Assembly: GCF_000422305.1 (NCBI RefSeq)
Contig: NZ_AULN01000012.1
Span: 78,501-142,500, forward strand
DNA from: Luteimonas mephitis DSM 12574
GTDB lineage: Bacteria > Pseudomonadota > Gammaproteobacteria > Xanthomonadales > Xanthomonadaceae
Reading direction: 5' to 3'
Length of the DNA: 64,000 bases
Shown one piece after another: positions 46,926 through 55,764 of this stretch. The notes beneath the pieces are model-generated. The model worked only from the letters and a program-made list of their open reading frames with translations, had not been told where the DNA came from and ran no database searches. A program made the position numbers and the translations under genes. Numbering within the stretch: the first letter of the stretch is position 1; every line of letters starts with the position of its first letter.

Positions 46926-47113
46926 GAATTTCCTCCCCGGAAATGTTGCGGTTGAAACAACAGCGGAACTATCGCATAGCGTCGGGAGACTGGATGTTGC
47001 AGTGCGGGAAGGCCCGGGATGGCTTCAACCGGTGCCGACGCGTCCGTGAGCGCCGATTCAGCCACCCCGTGACAGCCTTGGCGCCCTGTTCCGAGGAATC
47101 CAACGGGAATCCC

Positions 47114-47614
47114 ATGCGCCTGATCGCTCCCCTCATGCTCCTTGCCGCGCTGCCGGCGTTCGCCGCCGACCCGGTGCCCGAGATCACCCGCCCGGCCGCG
47201 ACCCCGCAGGCCAACGGCGTGGTCCACACCCTGCGCCAGATTCCCGAAGCCTGCGCCCGCATCGAGGGTGCGTTCACCGGGCAGGCGGCCGAGCCCTACA
47301 AGTTCGCCGTGGTCCGCACCAGCCAGAACTGCCAGCCGCGCGCGCGCTTCGTCGATGCCGCGAAGGCCAGGCCATCCGAAGCCTCGGGCTGGAAGTTCAA
47401 CGACCTGATCCGCGTCCCCAGCGCCGCCTGCCCGTCGCAGCAGGCGGTGGTCCGCATCTGGCGCAAGCCGGTGGAGGTCGGCCAGGAGCGCGACGGCCAG
47501 GGCCAGTCGCGGATCTACCTCGATGACGCGATGAAGACCGCCGCGGCCGGCAAGCTCCCCCCGATCCCGATGTACGCCGCGGCGATGAGCGTCGAGGGCA
47601 AGGCCTGCCCATAG
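47114..47614 (+). CDS. Conserved periplasmic protein of unknown function
   Basis: A 166-aa protein with a signal peptide (MRLIAPLMLLAALPAFA, cleavage before ADPVPE). The mature part has six Cys in total, including NCQPRARFV and SAACPSQQ, suggesting disulfides. The end RIYLDDAMKTAAAGKLPPIPMYAAAMSVEGKACP resembles conserved Xanthomonad hypothetical proteins. I do not recognise a named domain. The TAG stop (47612-47614) is the first triplet of a TAGGTCGGGGCTACG repeat. Confidence 0.75.
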   Translation: MRLIAPLMLLAALPAFAADPVPEITRPAATPQANGVVHTLRQIPEACARIEGAFTGQAAEPYKFAVVRTSQNCQPRARFVDAAKARPSEASGWKFNDLIRVPSAACPSQQAVVRIWRKPVEVGQERDGQGQSRIYLDDAMKTAAAGKLPPIPMYAAAMSVEGKACP

Positions 47615-47685
47615 GTCGGGGCTACGCCGCCGACGGCCCATCGCGAAAATCGTCGGGGACGTAACTCCGACCCGCGGTTCCGACA
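47612..47685. repeat. TAGGTCGGGGCTACG repeat
   Basis: TAGGTCGGGGCTACGCC at the left and GTCGGGGACGTAACTCCGACC at the right can pair in part. The same head occurs at 54553 as GTAGGTCGGGGCTACGTCCC. It provides the stop codon of the preceding gene. Confidence 0.65.
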
Positions 47686-47710
47686 CGCGCTCGATGCGTG
47701 CGCCTGGCGC

Positions 47711-48976
47711 TTACGCGTCGAAACCCGCCAGCTTCTTCTCCAGCAGCACGTTGTCCAGTTCCACGTACTTCGGAATCCCGTCGCGCCCGTACGGCGGTGG
47801 CGCCTCGCCGCGGATCAGCGGTTCGAGGTAGCGGCGGGCGGCGGCGGTGATGCCGTAGCCGTCGCGGCGGATGAAGTTCGCCGGCATCTTCTTCTCGCGA
47901 TTGGCGATCTTCGCAAGCGGCGCGGGCTCGATCTTCCAGCGGTAGGGCGTGTCGGAGGTGCGCACGATCACCGGCATGGTCGCGTTGCGGCCGGCCAGCG
48001 CGTACTGCACCGCCGCCTTGCCCACGGCCAGGGCCTGGTCGAGGTCGGTCTTCGAGGCGATGTGGCGGGCGGAGCGCTGCAGGTAGTCGGGCAGGGTCCA
48101 GTGCACCTTCATGCCCAGTTCGTGCTTGACCCGGCCGGCGAGGAACGAGGCGACGCCGCCGAGCTGGGTGTGGCCGAACGAATCCTTGCCGCCGCCGGCG
48201 TCGGCGACGAAGCCGCCGTCGGCGGTGCGGATGCCTTCGCTGGCGACCACCACGCAGTAGCCCACCTTCGCCACGATCTTCCCGACCCGGGCGAGGAAGT
48301 CGGCCTCGTCGTACGGGCGCTCGGGGAACAGGATCAGGTGCGGGGCGTCGTCCGGCCCCTTGCCGGCCAGCCCCGCCGCTGCGGCCAGCCAGCCGGCGTG
48401 GCGGCCCATGGCCTCGTAGACGAAGACCTTGGTGGACGTCTCGGCCATCGCCGCCACGTCCAGCGCGGCCTCGCGGACCGACACCGCGGTGTACTTGGCC
48501 GCCGAGCCGAAGCCGGGGCAGCAATCGGTGACCGCCAGGTCGTTGTCCACGGTCTTGGGCACGCCGACGCAGGTCAGCGGATAGCCGAACTCGGCGGCCA
48601 GCTTCGACACCTTGTTGGCGGTGTCGGCCGAGTCGTTGCCACCGTTGTAGAGGAACCAGCGCACGTCGTGGGCGCGAAGCACGTCCAGCAGGCGCTCGTA
48701 GCGCGCCCGGTCTTCGTCCAGCGACTTGAGCTTGACCCGGCACGAGCCGAACGCCCCGCCCGGGGTGTGGGCCAGCGCGCGGATGGTGGCGGCGGATTCC
48801 CTCGAGGTGTCGATCAACTCCTCGCGCAGCGCGCCGAGGATGCCGTTGCGCGCGGCCAGCACCTTGACCTTGCGGGCGCGGGCCTCGGCGATCACCGCCG
48901 CGGCGGTGGCATTGATGACGGCGGTGACGCCGCCGCTCTGGGCGTACAGCAGGGTTCCTTGGGGCATCGGGAGCAT
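47711..48976 (-). CDS. pfp: PPi-dependent 6-phosphofructokinase
   Basis: A 421-aa phosphofructokinase predicted to use pyrophosphate. The two positions that distinguish PPi from ATP enzymes carry the PPi-type residues: Asp in YNGGNDSADTA (112-118; ATP enzymes have Gly) and Lys in PKTVDNDLA (140-146). The substrate motif FVYEAMGRHAGWLAAAAGLA and the end LDNVLLEKKLAGFDA fit the Xanthomonas type. The reaction is reversible, so it can serve glycolysis and gluconeogenesis and produces or consumes PPi. Divergent from adk. ATG 48976 or ATG 48967 (MPQGTLLYAQSGG) could start it. Confidence 0.93.
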   Translation of the reverse strand: MLPMPQGTLLYAQSGGVTAVINATAAAVIAEARARKVKVLAARNGILGALREELIDTSRESAATIRALAHTPGGAFGSCRVKLKSLDEDRARYERLLDVLRAHDVRWFLYNGGNDSADTANKVSKLAAEFGYPLTCVGVPKTVDNDLAVTDCCPGFGSAAKYTAVSVREAALDVAAMAETSTKVFVYEAMGRHAGWLAAAAGLAGKGPDDAPHLILFPERPYDEADFLARVGKIVAKVGYCVVVASEGIRTADGGFVADAGGGKDSFGHTQLGGVASFLAGRVKHELGMKVHWTLPDYLQRSARHIASKTDLDQALAVGKAAVQYALAGRNATMPVIVRTSDTPYRWKIEPAPLAKIANREKKMPANFIRRDGYGITAAARRYLEPLIRGEAPPPYGRDGIPKYVELDNVLLEKKLAGFDA

Positions 48977-49088
48977 CCGGGGGAGGGGTCGGGGGCCGGG
49001 ATACGGTAAAGTGGCGCGTCAGCGCCGCGGCCACAGGGCAGTCTACGCCCGCGCGGCGCCCCGTCTTTTTCAGCGTTCGGAGCAATCG

Positions 49089-49667
49089 ATGCGACTGGTA
49101 CTTCTGGGTGCGCCGGGATCGGGCAAGGGAACGCAGGCCGCACGCCTGAAGGAGCACCTGCAGGTGCCGCACATCTCCACCGGCGACCTGCTGCGCGCGG
49201 AAGTCGCCGCCGGCAGCCCGCTCGGCCTGCAGGCCAGGGAAGTGATGGCGCGCGGCGACCTGGTCTCCGACGAGATCCTGCTGGGCATGCTCGAGGACCG
49301 CTTCTCGCGCGCCGATACCAAGGGCGGCTTCATCCTCGACGGCTATCCGCGCAACCTTGCGCAGGCGGACGCGATGGACGCGCTGCTGACCCGCATCGGC
49401 CAGCCGATGGACTACGCGGTGCAGCTCGACGTGCCGGTGGAACTGCTGGTCGAGCGCATCGCCGGCCGCGCCAAGGCCGAAGGCCGCGCCGACGACTCGC
49501 CCGAAGCCGTGCGCAAGCGCCTGCAGGTCTACGAAAACCAGACCGCGCCGGTGATCGAGTTCTACCGCGCCCACGGCCAACTGACGGTGGTCGACGGCGT
49601 GGGCTCGCTGGACGAAGTGTTCACCCGGATCATCGAGGCGATCGCGCCGGAGAAGGCGGTCGGCTGA
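49089..49667 (+). CDS. adk: Adenylate kinase
   Basis: A 192-aa adenylate kinase that balances ATP, ADP and AMP. P-loop GAPGSGKGTQ at residues 7-16, AMP-binding STGDLLRAEV, DGYPRN, and the short-LID form (GRADDSPEAVRKRL), lacking the zinc/long LID insert of the E. coli enzyme. The ATG follows CGGAG with 8-nt spacing. Divergent from pfp across 112 bp. The stop is followed at once by a GGGAGAAGG-type repeat. Confidence 0.97.
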   Translation: MRLVLLGAPGSGKGTQAARLKEHLQVPHISTGDLLRAEVAAGSPLGLQAREVMARGDLVSDEILLGMLEDRFSRADTKGGFILDGYPRNLAQADAMDALLTRIGQPMDYAVQLDVPVELLVERIAGRAKAEGRADDSPEAVRKRLQVYENQTAPVIEFYRAHGQLTVVDGVGSLDEVFTRIIEAIAPEKAVG

Positions 49668-49671
49668 TGAA

Positions 49672-49816
49672 TCGCTTTCTCCCGCTTGCGGGAGAAGGTG
49701 CCGGAGGCGAATGACGGCGCTCCTGGTGTCGCTGGCCTTGCCACTGCTGTGTCCAGGTGGATCGCGACCGGACGTTCCCCACCTCATTCCTCTCCCGCAA
49801 GCGGGAGAGGCGGCGT
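49672..49816. repeat. Two CTCTCCCGC-type palindromes between adk and mpl
   Basis: The left hairpin (about 49674-49699) is CTTTCTCCCGCttGCGGGAGAAGG and the right (about 49788-49812) CCTCTCCCGCaaGCGGGAGAGG. They face one another across about 90 bp, the BIME-like arrangement. Same family as 21336, 44795 and 54165. Confidence 0.85.
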
Positions 49817-49876
49817 TGGCGCCGTGCAGGAGTCCCCTCGCCGTGCGCAGTCACGATCATTGAGAGGCGTTTGCCC

Positions 49877-51409
49877 TTGAAGCTCCATATCCTCGGAATC
49901 GCCGGTACTTTCATGGGCGGCGTCGCCGCGCTGGCGCGCGAGCTCGGTCACGCCGTCGAAGGCAGCGACCAGGCGATCTATCCGCCGATGTCGACCCAGC
50001 TCGAAACCCTCGGCATCGAGCTGAAGCCCGGGTACGTCCCCGGCAACCTCTCGCCCGACTGCGACCAGGTCGTGATCGGCAACGCGCTGTCGCGCGGCAA
50101 TGCGGCGGTCGAGCACGTGCTCGATGCCGGCCTGCGCTACACCTCGGGCGCGCAGTGGCTGGCCGAGAACGTGCTGCCCGGGCGCGACACGCTGGCCGTC
50201 GCCGGCACCCACGGCAAGACCACGACCACCACGATCCTGGCGTTCCTTTTGCAGGCCGCCGGACGCGAGCCGGGGTTCCTGATCGGCGGAGTGGCAGAGG
50301 ACTTCGGGGTGTCGGCGCGACTCGGCGGCGACCGCCCTCCCTCATCCGGCCCTCGCGTCGCCGCGGCCGCACCCGGCGACGCGCGAACCGATGGGTCGCA
50401 AGCGCATGGCTTCGCCCGGCAGGGAGAGGGGCAACCAGGCCAGCCTGCGGCCGCGGATTCCAGCGTGGGCCGCGAGTTCGTCGTGGAAGCCGACGAGTAC
50501 GACACCGCGTTCTTCGACAAGCGCAGCAAGTTCGTGCATTACCGGCCGCTGGTCGCGATCCTCAACAACCTCGAGTACGACCACGCCGACATCTTCCCGG
50601 ACGTGGCCGCGATCCAGCGCCAGTTCCACCACCTGGTGCGCACCGTGCCGGGGCGCGGCCGGCTCATCGTCAACGGCCACGACCAGCGCCTGCGCGAGGT
50701 GCTGGAGATGGGTTGCTGGACGCCGGTGGAGCGCTTCGGGCTGCACGGCGGGACGGCCGGCGCGGCGTTCGAATGGCGCGCACGCAAGCTGCGCGGCGAC
50801 GGCAGCGCCTTCGCGGTTCTGCACGGCGACGAGGAACTCGGCGTCGTCGAATGGTCGCTGCTCGGCGACCACAACGTGCTCAACGGCCTGGCCGCGCTTG
50901 CCGCCTGCGCCGCGGTCGGCGTGGACGTGGCGGCGGTGATCCCGGCGCTGGCGCAGTTCCGCAGCGTCAAGCGCCGGCTCGAGGTCATCGGCGGGCATGA
51001 CGGCATCACCGTGTACGACGACTTCGCCCATCATCCGACCGCGATCGCCACCACGCTCGCCGGCCTGCGCGCGAAGGTCGGCGACGCGCGGATCGTGGTG
51101 GCGATGGAGCCGCGCAGCAATTCGATGCGGCTGGGGGCGCACGCCGACGCGCTGGCGCCGTCGCTGGACGGCGCGGACGTGGTGGTGTTCCTGCACCGGC
51201 CCGAGCTGGCATGGGACGCGGGCAAGGTCGTGGCGGCGCTGCGCGGCGAGGGCCACGACGTCGCCGACGCCGATGCGCTGGTCGCCACCCTGCACGGCCT
51301 GGTGCGCACCGGCGACCACGTGGTCTTCATGTCCAACGGCGGCTTCGACGGCGCGCCGCGGCGGTTCCTCGCGGCCCTGCGCGAAAGCTTGCTGGCTTCG
51401 CCTTCGTAG
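49877..51409 (+). CDS. mpl: Mpl, UDP-MurNAc-tripeptide ligase, with an in-frame insert
   Basis: A 510-aa Mur ligase that recycles cell-wall tripeptide onto UDP-MurNAc. N-terminal KLHILGIAGTFMGGVAALARELGH, P-loop AGTHGKTTTTTILAF, and VVEADEYDTAFFDKRSKFVHYRP are diagnostic. Normal Mpl is about 455-460 aa; the excess is explained by a Gly/Pro/Ala-rich segment at residues 151-197 that interrupts SARLG and GREFVVEADEYD, a place where E. coli has only a few residues. The segment's DNA looks like a dispersed repeat. The likely start is TTG 49877 with GAGAGG 9 nt upstream; no ATG precedes the motif. The TAG stop comes from a downstream repeat. Confidence 0.92.
   Translation: MKLHILGIAGTFMGGVAALARELGHAVEGSDQAIYPPMSTQLETLGIELKPGYVPGNLSPDCDQVVIGNALSRGNAAVEHVLDAGLRYTSGAQWLAENVLPGRDTLAVAGTHGKTTTTTILAFLLQAAGREPGFLIGGVAEDFGVSARLGGDRPPSSGPRVAAAAPGDARTDGSQAHGFARQGEGQPGQPAAADSSVGREFVVEADEYDTAFFDKRSKFVHYRPLVAILNNLEYDHADIFPDVAAIQRQFHHLVRTVPGRGRLIVNGHDQRLREVLEMGCWTPVERFGLHGGTAGAAFEWRARKLRGDGSAFAVLHGDEELGVVEWSLLGDHNVLNGLAALAACAAVGVDVAAVIPALAQFRSVKRRLEVIGGHDGITVYDDFAHHPTAIATTLAGLRAKVGDARIVVAMEPRSNSMRLGAHADALAPSLDGADVVVFLHRPELAWDAGKVVAALRGEGHDVADADALVATLHGLVRTGDHVVFMSNGGFDGAPRRFLAALRESLLASPS
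50327..50467 (+). repeat. Repeat-like in-frame insertion inside mpl
   Basis: 141 bp, exactly 47 codons. It begins near CCCTCCCTCATCCGGCCCT and has GGGAGAGGGG near the end, the same termini as the CCCTCATCCG...GGGAGAAGGG repeat at 21425-21551. It codes for a low-complexity peptide rich in Gly, Ala, Pro, Gln and Ser. Confidence 0.7.
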
Positions 51410-51460
51410 GAGCGGCGGAAGCCGCGATCTGCCGAGGTCCCGGCTTCCGCCGCTCCTGCG
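51406..51460. repeat. GTAGGAGCGGCGGAAGCCGC inverted pair after mpl
   Basis: The left arm GTAGGAGCGGCGGAAGCCGC and right arm GGCTTCCGCCGCTCCTGC enclose a short loop. Its TAG is the mpl stop codon. It could also act as the mpl transcript end. Confidence 0.85.
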
Positions 51461-51513
51461 AAAGGGGAGACGGCAAACGCCACCCCGACGCCGGCTGCGC
51501 TAGCCTGCCGCCC

Positions 51514-52089
51514 ATGCCCATGCAGTCCCTGCCCCTGTTCCCCCTGCACACCGTCCTGCTGCCCGGCGCGGCGCTCGGCCTGCGCGTGTTCGAGCCGCGC
51601 TATCTCGACCTGGTGCGCGAATGCGGCCGCGACGGCAGCGGCTTCGGCATCTGCCTGATCCTCGATGGCGAGGAGGCTGGCGGGCCGGCGACGCCCGCGG
51701 CGTTCGGCACCGAGGCGCTGATCGAGGACTTCGGCACCGGCGACGACGGCCTGCTGACCCTGCAGGTGCGCGGCGCGCGGCGCTTCCACGTGCGCCGCAC
51801 GCGGGTGCGCGACAACGGCCTGATGGTCGCCGACGTCGACTGGCGCGGCGACGATGACGTCGACGAACTGCGGCCGCAGCACGGCCTGCTGGCGATGGTG
51901 CTCGAGCGCATCCTAGACCAGGCCGGCGGCGAACACGCGCGGGCGCCGGCTGCCAAATTCGAGGATGCGGCGTGGATCTGCTGGCGCCTGGCCGAATGGC
52001 TGCCGCTGTCCGATGCGCAGCGGCAGTCGCTGCTGCAGGACGACGACCCGCACGGCCGCCTGGATCAGTTGCTCGGCATGATCTCCTGA
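51514..52089 (+). CDS. LON-domain (substrate-binding) protein
   Basis: A 191-aa protein with only the N-terminal LON substrate-binding domain: LPLFPLHTVLLPGAALGLRVFEPRYLDLVREC is the typical start. No ATPase or protease domain follows, as is usual for this stand-alone family, whose role is not known. ATG 51514 and ATG 51520 are both possible starts (MPMQSLPLF). Its last 25 nt overlap the end of the convergent DedA-PAP2 gene. Confidence 0.9.
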   Translation: MPMQSLPLFPLHTVLLPGAALGLRVFEPRYLDLVRECGRDGSGFGICLILDGEEAGGPATPAAFGTEALIEDFGTGDDGLLTLQVRGARRFHVRRTRVRDNGLMVADVDWRGDDDVDELRPQHGLLAMVLERILDQAGGEHARAPAAKFEDAAWICWRLAEWLPLSDAQRQSLLQDDDPHGRLDQLLGMIS

Positions 52090-54086
52090 GCGCCCGCATC
52101 GGCGGGAACGCGCAGCCGCAGCACCTCCACGCCGGTGAGCGGGTGCGGTGACTGCGCCATCGCGAACCCGGCCATCGCCGCGCGCACGTCGTCGTGCGCC
52201 ACGCCGGTGTCGGGATCCGGCAGCCACAGGCCGAACAGGCCGAACGGCTCGGCATGGTGCAGTACCTGGGTGGTGCCCACCCACAGCGGCCCGCCGTCGG
52301 CCAGCTGCACCGGCGCGCGCCACAGCCGCAGCAGCTTGATCTCGCCGGGCCGGTCGCCGGGGCGGCGCAGCAGCAGCGTTTCGGCCTCGGTGTCGAGCGT
52401 GGCCGGCAGCACCGGCTGGCGCTCGGGCGGGATGTCGTCGTTGAGCAGCTGCAGCGTTGCCAGCCAGTCGGCCTGCGGCTGCACGCCCCAGCCGTTGGCC
52501 TGCAGCCGGCGCTGCAGGGGTTCGAGCGGCCCCTCGATCTGCAGGTCCAGCGGCCAGCGCTGGCTGGCATCGTGTTCCTTGCGCTGCGCGGGCAGGCTCG
52601 ACCAGCCGCCCTGCCACCACTGCTCGGCGCTCATCGCCACGACCGGCGGCGGCATCGCGAACCGCTCCAGCAGCGTGTCCACCGCGCGCGGCGCGTGCCA
52701 CAGCGCCGCGACCAGGAACGTGATGTAGAACACCGCCGCCGGCGGCCGCATCCAGAACGAGCGCGCCACGTGGCGCCGGTACGCGATGCCCAGCACCAGC
52801 AGCCAGACGATGCCGAACAGCATCCCGCCGACCACGTCGCTGAGCCAGTGCGCGCCCAGGTACAGCCGCGCGAAGCCGAGCACAGCGACCACGGCGCCGC
52901 TGACCAGGTACGGCCAGACGCGCTGCCGGCCCGGCATCTCGCGCGCGATCAGCACCGCGAAGAAACCGAAGGTGATCGTGGCCATCGTCACCGCGATCGA
53001 CGGGAAGCCGAAGCCCGCCGGCGCGGTGGGCGGGTTGGGCATGTCGACCACCGCGCCGAGCAGCGCGGTCAGCACCAGGCCGAAGGCCAGCGCCGCCAGC
53101 CAGTGCGCCGCGGCCAGCCAGCGCTTGCGCCACAGCAGCCACGCCAGCGTCAGCGCGACCGCCGGCCCCAGCACCACCGCGTCGCCGATCGAGGCCAGTC
53201 CTGCCATCAGCCGGTCGGCCAGCGGGTTGCGCAGCGCCAGCATCGTTTCGTACACGGCGCGGTCGAGCGCCAGCGGCTCGCTGCGCATCAGCACCGTGCC
53301 CAGCAGCGCGAACCAGGCCACGCCGATCGCCAGCAGGCAAACGGCAAGGACCAGCAGCGAGGCAGATTCCGGGCGGTTGGGGTCGATGGCCGCCGCGGCG
53401 TAGCGGCCCAGGCGCGGATGCATGCGGGTCCAGCGCAATGCGCGCGCCAGCAGAGAATCGGCGTGCCGCGCGAACCAGCGATAGGTGTAGAGCACCGCGG
53501 CCCACGCCAGCGCCAGCGCGACCGCGAGGCCGCCGATCGCCAGCGCCAGCCGGTTGGCGACCGCCGCCACCGCGTCGTAGGCGTGGCCCAGCAGCCAGCC
53601 GGGGACGAGGAACAGCAGCGCCCAGGTCAGCGCGGCGAACGCGCTCGCCGGCAGGTAGCGCCGGATCGGCATCCGCGCCATGCCCGCGACCGCCGGCACG
53701 AACGGCCGGATCGGGCCGACGTAGCGCGCGATCAGGATGCCCTTGACCGCATTGCGCCGGAATACCAGTTCGCCGCGGCCAAGCAGCTGCGGATAGCGCG
53801 CGAACGGCCATACCCCACGCAGCCGTGATCCCCAGCGGCGACCGATCCAGAAACTCAGGCCGTCGCCGACGAACGCGCCCAGCGCCGCGCACGCCACCGC
53901 GTAAGGGCCATAGAGTTCGCCCAGCCCGATCAGCACGCCGATCGCGAACAGCAGCGGCAGGGCGGGGACGATCGCGCCAAGCACGATCACCGCGTCGCAG
54001 AATGCGATCGCGAAGATCACCAGCCCCGCGGCAACAGGATGCGCGCCGATCCAGGCGACGAGTTGCTCGAACCATCCATTCGTCAT
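52065..54086 (-). CDS. DedA-PAP2-LssY three-domain membrane protein
   Basis: A 673-aa inner-membrane protein. Residues 1-195 are a DedA/SNARE-associated domain (GDGLSFWIGRRWG; RYVGPIRPFVPAVAGMARM). Residues about 230-440 are a PAP2 phosphatase with motifs near FGFPSIAVTM and GAHWLSDVVGGMLFGIVW, though the SGH core reads FPSIAVT without the usual His. The C-terminal 200 residues are a LssY-type domain (LPATLDTEAETLLLRRPGD; LWVGTTQVLHHAEP). Such fusions probably handle undecaprenyl- or phospholipid-phosphate recycling. The missing His in the second PAP2 motif makes catalytic activity uncertain. ATG 54086. Confidence 0.85.
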   Translation of the reverse strand: MTNGWFEQLVAWIGAHPVAAGLVIFAIAFCDAVIVLGAIVPALPLLFAIGVLIGLGELYGPYAVACAALGAFVGDGLSFWIGRRWGSRLRGVWPFARYPQLLGRGELVFRRNAVKGILIARYVGPIRPFVPAVAGMARMPIRRYLPASAFAALTWALLFLVPGWLLGHAYDAVAAVANRLALAIGGLAVALALAWAAVLYTYRWFARHADSLLARALRWTRMHPRLGRYAAAAIDPNRPESASLLVLAVCLLAIGVAWFALLGTVLMRSEPLALDRAVYETMLALRNPLADRLMAGLASIGDAVVLGPAVALTLAWLLWRKRWLAAAHWLAALAFGLVLTALLGAVVDMPNPPTAPAGFGFPSIAVTMATITFGFFAVLIAREMPGRQRVWPYLVSGAVVAVLGFARLYLGAHWLSDVVGGMLFGIVWLLVLGIAYRRHVARSFWMRPPAAVFYITFLVAALWHAPRAVDTLLERFAMPPPVVAMSAEQWWQGGWSSLPAQRKEHDASQRWPLDLQIEGPLEPLQRRLQANGWGVQPQADWLATLQLLNDDIPPERQPVLPATLDTEAETLLLRRPGDRPGEIKLLRLWRAPVQLADGGPLWVGTTQVLHHAEPFGLFGLWLPDPDTGVAHDDVRAAMAGFAMAQSPHPLTGVEVLRLRVPADAGAQEIMPSN

Positions 54087-54164
54087 CGGCGGATTGTACG
54101 GGGCGGGCGGTGAATCGAGGCGCCGCTTCCGGGATCCATGGCGTTGTGGTGCTGCTTCGGCAGC

Positions 54165-54215
54165 AGCCCTTCTCCCGCATGCGGGAGAAGGTGCCCGAAG
54201 GGCGGATGAGGGGGC
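54165..54215. repeat. CCCTTCTCCCGC...GGGAGAAGG repeat
   Basis: CCTTCTCCCGC-at-GCGGGAGAAGG followed by TGCCCGAAGGGCGGATGAGGG. The best-preserved copy of the family in the window, with the CGAAGGGCGGATGAGGG tail. Confidence 0.85.
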
Positions 54216-54299
54216 GAGCACAGCGAGCTGCTTTGGCGCGCCGTGGCTCGCGGCGTAGTTGCTCCAATGAAGCAAGCCGTGATCCCGGGCCTTGCGGCC

Positions 54300-54545
54300 A
54301 ACAGCAAGAGCTTTCGCGCCGTGACGGCGCGAGCCACCTTTCCTTGCTTGTGCAAAGAAACCTGGCGCAAAGAAAGCACACCCCGCCTGCGCGCCCGACG
54401 CTGCGCGTCGGGTCCGCGGAGCCGGCGGGATTTTCCGAGCGGGCATCCTGCCCGTGCGGAAAACGCCGCACATCCATGTGCGGCGCCCTGCGGGTCTTGT
54501 CCGCCGGCTCCGCCGCTACGGAGGGGCCCGGAAGATCAAGATCAA
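54300..54545. repeat. Long multi-hairpin dispersed element, copy 2
   Basis: Nearly identical to 11464-11700. One stem differs in a compensating way: copies 1 and 3 have GGGGC-atcct-GCCCC, this copy has CGGGC-atcct-GCCCG. It ends in (ATCAAG) hexamers that lead straight into copy 3. Confidence 0.85.
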
Positions 54546-54945
<400 letters not shown>

Positions 54946-55012
54946 GCCGCGACCGCGTTCCTGTCCGGAACGGCAACCGCATCAAGCGGCGTGCACTGCC
55001 TACAATGCCGCC

Positions 55013-55672
55013 ATGTCCCGCGACGCGATCGAGATCCAGGCGCTCAAATCCGACAGCTTCGGCCGCATCTCGCTGATGCGCGATGCCGGCGGGGTGTTCG
55101 TGCGCCGCGACCTGCGCCACGTGCCGTGGTGGCTGCGGCTGCCTGCATGGTGGCTGGCGCGGCGCGAGGCGCGCGGCTTGCAACGCGTGGACGGGCTCGA
55201 GGCGATGCCGCAGCTGCTCGGCTGGGACGGCCGCATCCTCGACCGCAGCTACCTCGACGGCGCGGCGATGTACCAGCGGCCGCCGCACCGCGACCTGGCC
55301 TATTTCCGCGCCGCGCGCCGGCTGCTGCAGCGGCTGCACCGCCGCGGCATCGCCCACAACGACCTGGCCAAGGAAGCCAACTGGCTAGTGCTGGCAGATG
55401 GCAGTCCCGCGCTGATCGACTTCCAGCTCGCCGTGCTTGGCGATCCGCGCTCGCGCTGGATGCGCCTGCTCGCGCGCGAGGACCTGCGCCACCTGCTCAA
55501 GCACAAGCGCACCTATTGCCCGCAATCGATTACCCCGGTGGAGCGCCGCATCCTCAAGCGCACCTCGTGGGTGCGCGAGGCCTGGTTCGCCACCGGCAAG
55601 CCGGTGTACCGCTTCGTCACCCGCCGGATCCTGAAGTGGGAAGACAACGAAGGGCAGGGCCCGAAGCCGTAG
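55013..55672 (+). CDS. Small protein-kinase-like phosphotransferase
   Basis: A 219-aa protein with a minimal kinase core of the RIO/LPS-kinase kind. The catalytic loop is AHNDLAKEANWLV with His115, Asp117 and Asn123, and DFQ at 136-138 in place of DFG. The N-lobe is short, and no Gly-rich loop or clear VAIK lysine is visible. The C-terminal 70 residues are basic (LLKHKRTYCPQSITPVERRILKRTSWVREAW). It could phosphorylate a protein or a surface glycolipid; Xanthomonad genomes annotate it as a serine/threonine kinase. The TAG stop comes from the adjacent palindrome. Confidence 0.75.
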   Translation: MSRDAIEIQALKSDSFGRISLMRDAGGVFVRRDLRHVPWWLRLPAWWLARREARGLQRVDGLEAMPQLLGWDGRILDRSYLDGAAMYQRPPHRDLAYFRAARRLLQRLHRRGIAHNDLAKEANWLVLADGSPALIDFQLAVLGDPRSRWMRLLAREDLRHLLKHKRTYCPQSITPVERRILKRTSWVREAWFATGKPVYRFVTRRILKWEDNEGQGPKP

Positions 55673-55735
55673 GAGCGCCCCATGGGCGCGATGGCTTTTG
55701 CCGGGAATGCGGTCGCGGCCATGGGGCGCTCCTAC
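55669..55735. repeat. GTAGGAGCGCCCC palindromic repeat
   Basis: Almost intact copy (right arm GCGGCCATGGGGCGCTCCTAC). It supplies the TAG stop of the kinase-like gene and lies 30 bp before the SDR start. Confidence 0.9.
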
Positions 55736-55764
55736 AATGGGCCTCCCTGCACGGAACTCCCACG

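Noticed and set aside
54087..54473. 'MDVRRF/MCGVFR' peptides on the minus strand at 8.2, 11.6, 54.4 and 54.8 kb as a gene family
   Set aside because: They follow the multi-hairpin repeat exactly, vary in frame and length, and begin inside the ATGTGCGG hairpin. The repeat explains the similarity.
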